NCBI GenBank assembly: GCA_947492575.1
Contig: CANLNK010000001.1
Coordinates: 496,001-560,000 of the forward strand
Direction of reading: 5' to 3'
DNA from: an uncultured Thalassotalea sp.
Lineage (GTDB): Bacteria > Pseudomonadota > Gammaproteobacteria > Enterobacterales > Alteromonadaceae
DNA: 64,000 bases
Shown: piece after piece, positions 1-7,464 of the stretch
Position numbering within the stretch: position 1 is the first letter of the stretch
Layout: each line of letters begins with the position of its first letter
Translations under genes and position numbers: made by a program
Notes under the pieces: generated by a model
Databases searched by the model: none
Seen by the model: only the letters and a program-made list of their open reading frames with translations
What the model was told of the DNA's origin: nothing

Positions 1-451
1 TAACGATGGCGAATAGCGCAACGGTTATAATTGTCGCATATATCTTAATCGCCTTAAGCGAGAGTATTTTTTCTTTGGTTGAGTAGTAAGTTTTGGGGCG
101 TTCGATGTAATCGACTTCGGCACTGAAAGAATAACCAAGTTTAGGGTGAGTCTTTATGTATTGGTACTTTGCACCACCTAATAGCTTTCTTAAACGAGAA
201 ACTGTGGCGTTGATTGTTGTATCGTCAACGTAGCGGTTGTTCCACACTTGCTCCAAAAGCATATCGCGCGAAACGATCTGTCCCGTTTGCTGAATCAAAC
301 AAAGTAAAAGATCCGCCTGCTTAGCTTCTAAAGAAACTTCTTCACTTACGTTCGCTTGGCTTTCGTTATTTTCTGTTATATCTGGTTTGAGAGTCTTTTT
401 TACTGGATCAAATGTCCAGTTATGTATTTTTATTAACTCTAGGCCATCCAT
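1..451 (-). CDS. ToxR/CadC-like transmembrane winged-helix regulator, 3' end cut by the window
   Basis: Translated by hand from the ATG at 451 on the minus strand; 150 codons are visible and the frame is open to the window edge. Residues about 40-110 form an OmpR/CadC-type winged helix, with recognisable pieces such as LLEQVWNNRYVDDTTINATV, RLRKLLGG and HPKLGYSF. A basic stretch and a hydrophobic segment (IYATIITVALFAIV) follow at the edge, as expected for one-component membrane regulators that bind DNA through the N-terminus and sense through a periplasmic domain. The sensor domain lies outside the window. It sits at the end of the minus-strand peptide-maturation genes and is a candidate regulator of them; that link is inferred from position only. 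Confidence 0.82.
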   Translation of the reverse strand, partial: MDGLELIKIHNWTFDPVKKTLKPDITENNESQANVSEEVSLEAKQADLLLCLIQQTGQIVSRDMLLEQVWNNRYVDDTTINATVSRLRKLLGGAKYQYIKTHPKLGYSFSAEVDYIERPKTYYSTKEKILSLKAIKIYATIITVALFAIV

Positions 452-569
452 TCCCTACCCCTATAGGTACAACAGTGGTGAGTATTAATTGTACAAATCG
501 AGTCTATAAAAATTATTTGCAGTAATAAAGACTTATCGGCAATGATCGGGGTTTTATATTTTATACTAT

Positions 570-914
570 TTATCTTTTTTCGTGCGCATTAGGTTGCCAG
601 AGCATGAAAAATCGATGGGAAATAAGGATTATTGCGTTGAGAAGTAGCAGTGCGATTAGTAAAGGAAGTGAAAAAGAAAAGACAACTAAACAACAGATTG
701 TAAAAAGAGTGGATAGTAAAAGAATAAGCCCCAGGCTAGGCGTCAAAATTTCTCGAGAGATTACATAAAAGTAGACGCTGGAAGCAGCAATTATTAGGCT
801 TGGACAATACATACTTTTGATGAAAAAAAAATAAATGGCGAGCCCAAGTTTGGCAAATGCCAGTACCTTACATATGTAGCAAATTACCGTGAATTTTTTT
901 TGCGTTTTAATCAT
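570..914 (-). CDS. Small hydrophobic membrane protein of unknown function
   Basis: A 114-residue protein with three to four predicted membrane helices (about residues 12-32, 36-52, 58-78 and 80-100) and a charged C-terminal tail ending PNAHEKR. I recognise no family. It starts at the ATG at 914, about 160 bases downstream of the exporter gene and on the same strand. Upstream of the start there is only a weak GAG. Small hydrophobic proteins next to a double-glycine peptide exporter are often immunity or accessory proteins, but nothing in the sequence proves that here. Confidence 0.55.
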   Translation of the reverse strand: MIKTQKKFTVICYICKVLAFAKLGLAIYFFFIKSMYCPSLIIAASSVYFYVISREILTPSLGLILLLSTLFTICCLVVFSFSLPLLIALLLLNAIILISHRFFMLWQPNAHEKR

Positions 915-1074
915 GGCTTAAACTCACGATGTTTACTTAAGTTAAACAGGTTAGTGTAGATCAAATAGATTCGGCCCCATGCAATCGAGCTTATGTAACT
1001 AATTAGATGCCGCTAAGTTGATTTTCAAAGCATGCCGTTTAGAACAGTGCCTACCAACTAATGGATCTATTTTG

Positions 1075-3219
1075 TCAGTGTTGAGATGCTTTATTCACTG
1101 CAACGTCAAAGAGCTTTCCATTTTCCATTCGATATATTCTATTGGCCTTGTTGATCGTTTCTGGGCGATGGGCAATGATGATTCTCGTCATATTCAGGTG
1201 TTGAATTTGATCGCTAATTTTTATTTCATTGTCGATATCTAAATGACTTGTCGCCTCATCCATGAGAAGCACTTTAGGGTTTTTGTATAAAGCTCTAGCG
1301 AGCAGCAAGCGCTGTTTTTGTCCTCCTGAAAGGCTTGAGCCCATATCGCCAACTAGGGCATTGTAACCCATTGTCATTTTAGTGATATCTTGATGTATGG
1401 CTGCCAATTGAGCACTTTGCTCTATTTTAAGGAAATTAGGTTCAGGGTTAAAAAAGCAAATATTATCGGCGATAGAGCCAGCTAATAAAGTATCGTCTTG
1501 CATTACAGTGCCGATTTGCTGGCGATAGTTCTTTAAACCTAGTTGCGTAATATCTCTGCCGTCTAAGAAGATCTTTCCTTCGTCTGGCGAAAGCAGCCCT
1601 AAAATGAGTTTGGCTAATGTGGTTTTACCATTGCCAGATTCGCCTGTGATGGCAATAGAGTCGCCGGCATTTATAGTGAGTGATAGGTTGTCTATTATTG
1701 GACGTTCGTTCTCGCCGTAGCGAAATGAAACGTTCTCGAGTCTAATTTCACCCCTAAAGCTATCGGGTTGAACAGCGATTGCTGTTGATTCTCGATGCTT
1801 TTCCTGCTCGTGAAGTGCGATATCTGAGATGCGATCTAAGTGAAGTCTCATCATTTTAAATTGAATAATCTGCTCTATGAAGTTAGCAATTCGTTCCGTT
1901 AGTTGATTCTTGTACGCGATGAACGCTAGCACCATGCCGATTGATAGGTCACCAGTCATCACTAACGAAGCGGCAAAATAAATAACAATCACGTTTTCTA
2001 AACCAAACAGTAGTTTGTTAATAGCGTCGAAACTGATTTGAAGCTTACCGAGACGAATATCGGCATTAATTACTTCGGCAAAGCGGTTTTGCCAAATACC
2101 TTGCCGTTGAGATTCGTTACCGAAGAGCTTAATTGTCTGTATTCCTCGGATATTTTCCAGGAAATTACTTTGCTCTTTGGCACTATTTTGTATCGATTCT
2201 TCTGTTGCAAGATGCAAAGGCTTATACAAAGCGAGTCTCAGGAGTGTATACAGTGCGATTGCCGCAAGGACAACAAAAGTGAGTTTGATACTATAAAGCA
2301 ACATCATCACTAGCACTGCAATTGACATGATACCGTCGACCGTTGTTTCAACGAGCCCTGTGGTAATACGCTCTCTTATCTGTGCTAAAGAGCCGAAGCG
2401 GGAAACAACATCGCCTATATGTCTAGATTCATAGTAAGCCATGGGTAAGCGTAATAAGTGGCGAAGTAAATTGACACCCATCTGCATATTCAACAGGCTC
2501 GATAGCCTGAGAACTAGCCAACTTCTTACCGTGTTTGTTACTAAGGTAAGCAATGCTAGCAAGCCAAAACCGATAGCTAAAACGGTTAGCAAGGGTTTGT
2601 CATGACTGATTAGCACTTCATCGACAACCCATTGCATGTAGTAGGGAGAAGCGAGTGAAAAGGCTTGAATGATCACCGACAGTACAAATAGTTTAGCTAA
2701 CGCACTTTTAAAGCCGGTAATCTTGCTCCAAAGTTGGGTTAGTTTCATACGTCGTTTTTCAGTTTTCTTTTCAAACTTGTTGGTTGGGGTAAGCTCCAGC
2801 GCAATCCCTGTATAATGCTGACTGAATTCAGCCATGGATAGAACCTTTCTACCTACCGCTGGATCATTAATGTGCACTTTAGATTTAGTTACTTTTGTGG
2901 CAACAACAAAATGGTTCATGTCCCAGTGTAGGACACAAGGCAGCGAGAGCTTATTGATATCTTCTAGTGGACATTGCAATGCTCGACTAGCAAGTCCAAG
3001 ACTGTCGCCTAGTTCAATAAGCTGCTGTAAGTTCATGCCTTTTAAGTTAGCGGAGAAACGCTTTCGCATTGCAGGCATGTCAAGTTGGTGACCATGGTAC
3101 GATGAAACCATCGCCATACTTGCCAAGCCGCACTCAGCAACTTCAGCCTGAAGAATTAGTGGAACTCGCTTGATACTTGAAAATTCAAGTAATTGTTCTG
3201 TATTGATACTGGCTTCCAT
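1075..3219 (-). CDS. Peptidase-containing (C39) ABC exporter for double-glycine peptides
   Basis: A 714-residue CvaB/LagD-type exporter. The N-terminal C39 cysteine protease domain (about residues 15-150) has catalytic Cys30 in AEVAECGLAS, His103 in DMNHFVV and Asp119 in INDPAVG, so the peptidase looks active and should cut leaders after GG. A six-helix ABC membrane domain follows (about 165-450), then an ATPase domain with Walker A GESGNGKTT (Lys531), signature LSGGQKQR and Walker B LLMDEATSHLD. It acts in the inner membrane, cleaving and exporting peptides together with the HlyD-type adaptor at 5649-6896. The radical SAM gene ends 15 bases upstream on the same strand, so the two are very probably co-transcribed. 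It is the only exporter of this type in the window and so probably serves all three double-glycine peptides. Confidence 0.95.
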   Translation of the reverse strand: MEASINTEQLLEFSSIKRVPLILQAEVAECGLASMAMVSSYHGHQLDMPAMRKRFSANLKGMNLQQLIELGDSLGLASRALQCPLEDINKLSLPCVLHWDMNHFVVATKVTKSKVHINDPAVGRKVLSMAEFSQHYTGIALELTPTNKFEKKTEKRRMKLTQLWSKITGFKSALAKLFVLSVIIQAFSLASPYYMQWVVDEVLISHDKPLLTVLAIGFGLLALLTLVTNTVRSWLVLRLSSLLNMQMGVNLLRHLLRLPMAYYESRHIGDVVSRFGSLAQIRERITTGLVETTVDGIMSIAVLVMMLLYSIKLTFVVLAAIALYTLLRLALYKPLHLATEESIQNSAKEQSNFLENIRGIQTIKLFGNESQRQGIWQNRFAEVINADIRLGKLQISFDAINKLLFGLENVIVIYFAASLVMTGDLSIGMVLAFIAYKNQLTERIANFIEQIIQFKMMRLHLDRISDIALHEQEKHRESTAIAVQPDSFRGEIRLENVSFRYGENERPIIDNLSLTINAGDSIAITGESGNGKTTLAKLILGLLSPDEGKIFLDGRDITQLGLKNYRQQIGTVMQDDTLLAGSIADNICFFNPEPNFLKIEQSAQLAAIHQDITKMTMGYNALVGDMGSSLSGGQKQRLLLARALYKNPKVLLMDEATSHLDIDNEIKISDQIQHLNMTRIIIAHRPETINKANRIYRMENGKLFDVAVNKASQH

Positions 3220-3234
3220 ACCCGAAGTCCTTTA

Positions 3235-4650
3235 TTAATTTATTGCAGAATGTGCGTCGTTATACCAGGGCGACTCTTCTTTACTGACAATGCCACTATC
3301 GATATAGCGTTTAATGCCCATACCTCTTTCGATGTACAAGGACTCAATCAAGTTTGGGTGTTCCTTCAACCAAGCTTCAGGGAAATTTGTTTTATTGAGC
3401 GTGAATTGTGTTTTCGAATTCGGATTTAATGGACCAATCTCTTCCTCATCAAGGTTGAATATACCGTGGTCAAAAGGCTTTCCACTTGCAGCCTCTTTTA
3501 GGTAAAAGCGTTCTTTTCTACCTTTTGCTGCAAGTTTTAGTACTCGATGATGGCAATAGGGGTTATTACCACGTTTGCCGAAGAACACATGTGAAGTCCA
3601 ATTGCACCCACCGCGACAAGTGGTTGCGAATTCACACCCTTTGCAATGTCCCCATAGATGTTTAGTCGTATCTAAGGCCTCATCGATATCGTTAAACCTT
3701 ATCTCTGGTGCATTCTCATAAATATCAACAAGGGTACGTTCTCGTATATTGCCGCCTGTGTAGGCATCACTCGGTAATGAAGGGCAGCCTTTTATTGCAC
3801 CATTTGCTTCAATGCCCAGTACGTTTTGTCCGGCAGTACAACCTTGATAAAATGCCCATTCGCTTTCAAGCTGATTGGCGCCGCGCAATACACGTTCGTA
3901 GGGACCGTAGTAACCGATGTTATTGCCCGGTTGTATCGTTAAGTTATCTTTCCTGCCTTGCAATGACAAAAAGTAGATAAGTGGATATAAATCCAGAAGT
4001 TCAATCGGTTGGAGCAACATTTCGTTATGCTCTACCGCATTGCCCATTGGCACGGTAAGTTGTATTTGCCAAGCACTTACACCTGCTTCAACAAGCTTTT
4101 GATAAAGCATTGGCAGGTCATGTGCTGAATTTCTGTTTATCTGCGTATTAACGCCGCAAGTTATGCCGGCAGCTTTTAAGTGCGCTAGCGTTTTAAAACA
4201 CTGCTCCCATGACCCTTGTTTGCCTCGCATAGCATCATGTTCTTTTGCTAGACCATCTATTGAAACCGACACGGTATCAATACCAGCCTGCGCCATGCGT
4301 TTCGCTGTTCCTGCGGATATGCCGTAGCCTCCAGTAGTCATAGTCGCTTTCATGCCAAAGCGCTTAATTTCTGAGGCAATCATTAGCCAGTCTGGTCTTA
4401 AGTACGCCTCACCGCCAATTAGCGTAACTTCTTTAATGCCTAAATCAGCCATTTGCTTGACCAAGTCTAGGGCTTCCGTGGTACTCAACTCGTCCTCTCT
4501 TTTCGCGCCAGCTCGAGAACCGCAATGACTGCAGGCAAGGTTACATTTCAGCGTAATTTCCCATACAGCATAAGTTTTCCTTTGATACTTCTTAACGCGT
4601 ATACCTGGCTTTACAATACTCTTATGCGTTGTGTTGTAGCTTTGATTCAT
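3235..4650 (-). CDS. Radical SAM/SPASM peptide maturase
   Basis: A 471-residue enzyme. The radical SAM cluster motif CNLACSHC is Cys36, Cys40 and Cys43, preceded by YAVWEITLK. The SPASM domain for auxiliary Fe-S clusters is complete: Cys271, then GAIKGC with Cys289, then Cys336-X2-Cys339-X5-Cys345-X3-Cys349, and Cys366. Enzymes of this type modify ribosomal peptides (thioether, cyclophane, epimer or tyramine-excision chemistry). A separate PlpY-like or RRE protein is not evident nearby. Start ATG at 4650 has an AGG about 8 bases upstream. The likely substrate is the peptide encoded immediately upstream at 4781-4960. Its Met-Tyr-Gly motif fits the X-Tyr-Gly site cut by PlpX-type spliceases, but that chemistry is an inference and the class cannot be fixed from sequence alone. 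Confidence 0.93.
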   Translation of the reverse strand: MNQSYNTTHKSIVKPGIRVKKYQRKTYAVWEITLKCNLACSHCGSRAGAKREDELSTTEALDLVKQMADLGIKEVTLIGGEAYLRPDWLMIASEIKRFGMKATMTTGGYGISAGTAKRMAQAGIDTVSVSIDGLAKEHDAMRGKQGSWEQCFKTLAHLKAAGITCGVNTQINRNSAHDLPMLYQKLVEAGVSAWQIQLTVPMGNAVEHNEMLLQPIELLDLYPLIYFLSLQGRKDNLTIQPGNNIGYYGPYERVLRGANQLESEWAFYQGCTAGQNVLGIEANGAIKGCPSLPSDAYTGGNIRERTLVDIYENAPEIRFNDIDEALDTTKHLWGHCKGCEFATTCRGGCNWTSHVFFGKRGNNPYCHHRVLKLAAKGRKERFYLKEAASGKPFDHGIFNLDEEEIGPLNPNSKTQFTLNKTNFPEAWLKEHPNLIESLYIERGMGIKRYIDSGIVSKEESPWYNDAHSAIN

Positions 4651-4780
4651 CGTGTTGTACCTGAAAAATATTACTTTCGATTCATTAAGCAGTGTTTCGA
4701 GCTATGCCGAGTAATGTTTAATTTGAATGTTCAAGTAATGTTGAGTGAACGAGTTGAGTTAACTAAGTAAGGATCACTAC

Positions 4781-4960
4781 TTACTCAATATCGATTTCCG
4801 GGTTAGTGATAACGCCATACATAGGAACTGAGCAGCTTAAAAAACTACAAGGCAATGTAATAGGACGGAAGAATTCAGAATCTTTTCGACCTCCTTCAAT
4901 TGACTCCAATAGTGCTTTCGCTTTAGTTAGTTCCTTCATATCTTTTGATGTTTGCTTCAT
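4781..4960 (-). CDS. Double-glycine RiPP precursor peptide, candidate substrate of the adjacent radical SAM enzyme
   Basis: A 59-residue ORF read by hand from the ATG at 4960 to TAA at 4781. A GAGG Shine-Dalgarno lies 8 bases before the ATG. The leader (residues 1-24) is charged and ends LLESIEGG, with Ile at -4 and Leu at -7 as in C39-cleaved leaders. The predicted core (residues 25-59) begins RKDSEFFRPITLP, has Cys38 and Cys43 in CSFLSC, then SVPMYGVITNP and an acidic end EIDIE. The gene is 130 bases upstream of the maturase on the same strand. The MYG motif (47-49) is a possible tyramine-excision site; alternatives are a Cys thioether or an F-L-S cyclophane. The leader, location and ribosome site make a real precursor likely; the product is unknown. 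Confidence 0.83.
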   Translation of the reverse strand: MKQTSKDMKELTKAKALLESIEGGRKDSEFFRPITLPCSFLSCSVPMYGVITNPEIDIE

Positions 4961-5004
4961 GTTAGTAGCCTCAATGCTTGTTAATTTCCATTTTAAGTTA
5001 GGGA

Positions 5005-5035
5005 GAGGTGAGGAGTGACCTCAACTCCTCACCTC
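5005..5035 (-). promoter_or_regulatory. 12-bp perfect inverted repeat in the precursor leader region
   Basis: GAGGTGAGGAGT (5005-5016) and ACTCCTCACCTC (5024-5035) are perfectly complementary around a 7-base spacer. The element lies 45 bases upstream of the precursor ATG. In the transcript it would form a strong hairpin; as DNA it could be an operator. No U-run follows, so it is not a standard terminator. Confidence 0.6.
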
Positions 5036-5074
5036 CAGCGCTTCTTAACTGGTTCAGCCTCCCTGCCGTGCAGC

Positions 5075-5104
5075 GTCCGTGCTGAGTAACAGTGTCCGTA
5101 CTGA
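5075..5104. repeat. Short direct repeat in the divergent control region
   Basis: GTCCGTGCTGA at 5075-5085 recurs as GTCCGTACTGA at 5094-5104, one mismatch, 19 bases start to start. It lies upstream of the precursor gene and could be a pair of regulator half-sites; no matching regulator is identified. Confidence 0.4.
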
Positions 5105-5129
5105 TCTAGCCAGTGCCGAAGCTAAACAA

Positions 5130-5156
5130 ACCTTAGCAGCAAAAAAAAAACGTCAA
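5130..5156 (-). promoter_or_regulatory. Candidate promoter for the minus-strand peptide operon, with a 10-base T tract in its spacer
   Basis: On the minus strand a -35-like TTGACG occupies 5156-5151. It is followed by ten consecutive T (5150-5141) and then a weak -10-like TAAGGT at 5135-5130. The spacing is 15 bases, short of the optimum, and the -10 match is poor, so the call rests mainly on the -35 box and its position about 170 bases upstream of the precursor. Confidence 0.35.
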
Positions 5157-5648
5157 CAAGTGCCCATTTGAGCGAAAAACTTCATAAATTAACCGCAAGC
5201 CTTCCGTGCTTTGGGCTAGCGCCTAAGTTGCTTTTTTGTTGTGAAATCATTGCTTCGTAAATGCAAGGTTTTAGCACAGAAGAAGGGAGCAAATTTTTTT
5301 GTTGTGAAAAATACAACGTTTACTCAATGGCTCCCTTACTTATTGAATTTTAATTGTTTTTCTTGTTTTTGGATGTTTTTGTGATTTTTACACTCTTGCA
5401 GACTGGTGACGTGTTGCTAGTGTTGAAAATGTTTCGAGATAAGTGCTCTTTGGTCGTAATTTCAAAAGAACTTTCAAGCGAATGTAAAGCGACAGTGTGA
5501 AAAACACACGACTGTTTAAACGCTGGTAAATCTGACTTCAAAGAACGCTGCCTAAAAACAGAAAAAGGCACATAGCGAGCACGAGTTGATAACCAGCTAA
5601 GCGAGCACAATTAAACATTTTTATAGATTTTGGAGAAGGGAAGCTAGG
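5157..5648. other. Divergent intergenic control region between the maturase operon and the adaptor gene
   Basis: No convincing gene is seen here. It holds two exact copies of TTTTTTGTTGTGAAA (5232-5246 and 5295-5309; 63 bases apart, about six helical turns), and an inverted repeat AAGGGAGC (5283-5290) with GCTCCCTT (5330-5337) that encloses GTTGT/ACAAC (5301-5305, 5313-5317). These are candidate regulator sites for the two divergent transcription units. Purine-rich bases just before 5649 form the ribosome site of the adaptor gene. Confidence 0.45.
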
Positions 5649-6896
5649 ATGGCATCATTATTTAGACAACAAGCAGTCGACGCACAAAGCCAAAGGTTGG
5701 TAGGGGCAGTTTCTCTTGCCCAACCATTGTCAATTAAATTGACGGTCGCTTTGATTGCCTTGGTTGTATTCTTTGTTTTTCTGTTTCTATTTAATGCAGA
5801 GTACGCAAGAAAAGAAACTGTTTCAGGGTTTTTAAGACCAGACAAAGGGGTGATCAAAAGCTACAGCAAACGCCAGGGTACAATTAGTCGTGTGCTCGTC
5901 GAAGAGGGGCAAAAAGTAAGCAAAGGCGATTTGTTGGTGACCATTGTTAGTCGCCAACATATGCAAAACGGTGAAGAGCTTAACGACAAACAAATTGGCG
6001 AAATCAGGAAAAAACTAACGTTACTGAACGATGAAGCCGAGCAGCTTACTTTCTTTGAAAAAGAGGCTATGGCTCGTTTGAGTGCACAAAAGCTAGCAAC
6101 TGAGAGTGCTATAGCTGTTGTGAAGAATCAGCAAACGTTGATGAGAGAAAAGCTCGACTTACTCAAGTCTCAACAAAAGCAGTTTAATAAACTCCTTAAG
6201 CTTAACCACATCTCCAGTTTAGAGTTTCAGCAGCAACAAGAGCGCTTGCTCACTGTTAAGCAAGAGCTCGAAACGCTCTCTGGCAACCTTATCAATCAAG
6301 AGAACAGGTTGGCAGAAATCAACTTCGATATTCTCAAAACCCCACAACAATATGTAGGGCAGGCGCGAGAGCTTAATAAGCAAAGAACTGACTTAACTCG
6401 TCTATTAAATGAAACGGAAACTAATCACAGTCATACCATCCGTGCTACACACAGCGGTACGGTTACTTCAATCCAAGTAGTTGAAGGGCAAACATTAAAT
6501 GCGTCTCGCCCCCTGTTAACAATAGTGCCTGAGGGAGCCACTTTAATTGCCGAACTCTTATTGCCAACACGGTCAGCTGGTTTCGTTGAAGTAGGCGATA
6601 TTGCTCGATTACGGTTTGAGGCGTTTCCACACCAACGCTTTGGGTTTATGGAAAGTCAGGTTTTAAACATAGAGAAAACACTCATTACACAAAACGATGT
6701 CGATTTTCCTGTTGCATTATCAGAGCCAGTATATCGACTACAAGCGAATTTAAGTCAGCAGGCCATTAGCGGTTACGGGCAGGCGTTTGCCCTTAAAAGT
6801 GGCATGCTATTTCAAGCCGATATTATCTTGGATAAACGATCTTTAATCGATTGGTTGCTGGACCCTATATACAGTTTAAGAGGCCGTATCGGCTAA
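5649..6896 (+). CDS. HlyD/CvaA-type membrane fusion protein for peptide export
   Basis: A 415-residue periplasmic adaptor. One membrane helix at about residues 32-52 (VALIALVVFFVFLFLF) is followed by a lipoyl/barrel half (VSGFLRPDKGVIKSY, VLVEEGQKVSKGD), a long Gln/Lys/Glu-rich coiled coil at about 115-260, a second lipoyl half (IRATHSGTVTSIQVVEGQ) and a beta-barrel domain. This is the layout of CvaA-like partners of C39 ABC exporters; with an outer-membrane channel such as TolC they form a type I peptide export path. The start ATG follows a purine-rich AGAAGGGAAG. It is encoded divergently from the exporter and heads the plus-strand set with the double-glycine peptides. No outer-membrane channel gene is in the window. 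Confidence 0.93.
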   Translation: MASLFRQQAVDAQSQRLVGAVSLAQPLSIKLTVALIALVVFFVFLFLFNAEYARKETVSGFLRPDKGVIKSYSKRQGTISRVLVEEGQKVSKGDLLVTIVSRQHMQNGEELNDKQIGEIRKKLTLLNDEAEQLTFFEKEAMARLSAQKLATESAIAVVKNQQTLMREKLDLLKSQQKQFNKLLKLNHISSLEFQQQQERLLTVKQELETLSGNLINQENRLAEINFDILKTPQQYVGQARELNKQRTDLTRLLNETETNHSHTIRATHSGTVTSIQVVEGQTLNASRPLLTIVPEGATLIAELLLPTRSAGFVEVGDIARLRFEAFPHQRFGFMESQVLNIEKTLITQNDVDFPVALSEPVYRLQANLSQQAISGYGQAFALKSGMLFQADIILDKRSLIDWLLDPIYSLRGRIG

Positions 6897-6939
6897 AAGT
6901 TTGCTGTTGTTTTTCTTTCGGGGAAAGTGACAGGAAGGC

Positions 6940-6983
6940 GGCTAGCTTTAGGAATACTTTAGCGAGAACAACTAAAGCCAGCC
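6940..6983 (+). promoter_or_regulatory. Stem-loop between the adaptor gene and the bacteriocin-like peptides
   Basis: GGCTAGCTTTAG (6940-6951) pairs with CTAAAGCCAGCC (6972-6983) with one mismatch around a 20-base loop. Two smaller stems follow: ACTG/CAGT at 7004-7016 and ATCCGA/TCGGAT at 7040-7058. The structured 180-base gap may uncouple peptide expression from the adaptor gene. There is no T-run, so it is not a clear terminator. Confidence 0.4.
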
Positions 6984-7076
6984 ATTAACCGCTGAACATT
7001 TAATACTGTTAAACAGTGAGTGCTCAGCAAATCAATAACATCCGATAGGAAGTCGGATAATTTGGAGTATAACACA

Positions 7077-7247
7077 ATGCGTGAATTAAACATGTTGGAA
7101 GTGAGAGAAGTAAATGGTGGAGGCTTCTGGGTAGCCGCTGCTGCTGCTGTAACAAGCCCTGTAGTTGGTGCTGTAGCCGCGACCGCGACCGCTGGTCTAG
7201 TAGCATATGGTACTTATCGTTTATTAAAAGCTGCATTCTCGGAGTAA
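7077..7247 (+). CDS. Double-glycine bacteriocin-like peptide 1
   Basis: 56 residues starting at the ATG at 7077, with a GGAG ribosome site at 7064-7067 that decides this start over longer in-frame options. The leader MRELNMLEVREVNGG is canonical for C39 exporters (Leu at -12, Val at -7 and -4, Gly-Gly). The predicted mature peptide of 41 residues is extremely Ala/Gly/Val-rich, starts GFWVAAAAAV, contains TAGLVAYGTY and ends RLLKAAFSE, so it should be a membrane-active helix. It has no cysteine. A class II bacteriocin or microcin is the natural reading, possibly one half of a two-peptide system with the next gene. It is probably exported by the C39 ABC protein at 1075-3219. Confidence 0.83.
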   Translation: MRELNMLEVREVNGGGFWVAAAAAVTSPVVGAVAATATAGLVAYGTYRLLKAAFSE

Positions 7248-7251
7248 CGTA

Positions 7252-7413
7252 ATGAAAGAACTACAACTAAATGAAATAAAAGAAGTTAACGGTGGAAATC
7301 CTATTTTGGCCTACTTGGTAGTGCGCTACGTGGCGCAACGAGCTGCTGTTGCAGTTGCTCGTGGTGTCGCTGCGGGTGGAGTAGCTTACTTAACTAAAGA
7401 AGTATTTGAGTAA
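7252..7413 (+). CDS. Double-glycine bacteriocin-like peptide 2
   Basis: 53 residues from the ATG at 7252, four bases after the stop of peptide 1, whose last codons supply the GGAG ribosome site. The leader MKELQLNEIKEVNGG is a clear homologue of the peptide 1 leader (Leu -12, Ile -7, Val -4). The mature part of 38 residues starts NPILAYLVVRYVAQ and has a GxxxG motif in ARGVAAGGVAY, a helix-helix packing motif typical of two-peptide (class IIb) bacteriocins. It is more basic in the middle than peptide 1 and has no cysteine. It is too short for routine gene calling but translation, leader and spacing support it strongly. Confidence 0.83.
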   Translation: MKELQLNEIKEVNGGNPILAYLVVRYVAQRAAVAVARGVAAGGVAYLTKEVFE

Positions 7414-7419
7414 TTAGAT

Positions 7420-7449
7420 AGGGCTTGGTAACCCCGGTTATCAAGCCCT
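7420..7449 (+). terminator. Strong stem-loop after the two peptide genes
   Basis: A 14-bp stem (7420-7433 with 7436-7449, one non-Watson-Crick position) built from AGGGCTTGG and CAAGCCCT arms, starting 7 bases after the stop of peptide 2. No T-run follows, so it may act as an attenuator or mRNA-stabilising end that lets some transcription pass into the downstream genes. Confidence 0.5.
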
Positions 7450-7464
7450 CGATTGGAAAGTCAT

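Noticed and set aside
1018-1242. Plus-strand ORF over the 3' end of the ABC exporter gene
   Set aside because: It is antisense to the clear ATPase domain and shows no family features.
5260-5352. 30-codon plus-strand ORF with two adjacent cysteines
   Set aside because: No ribosome site and no double-glycine leader; it overlaps an inverted repeat.
5350-5610. 86-codon minus-strand ORF in the divergent control region
   Set aside because: Its protein is Ser/Thr/Lys-rich low-complexity sequence without a ribosome site or family features, and it lies across likely control elements.
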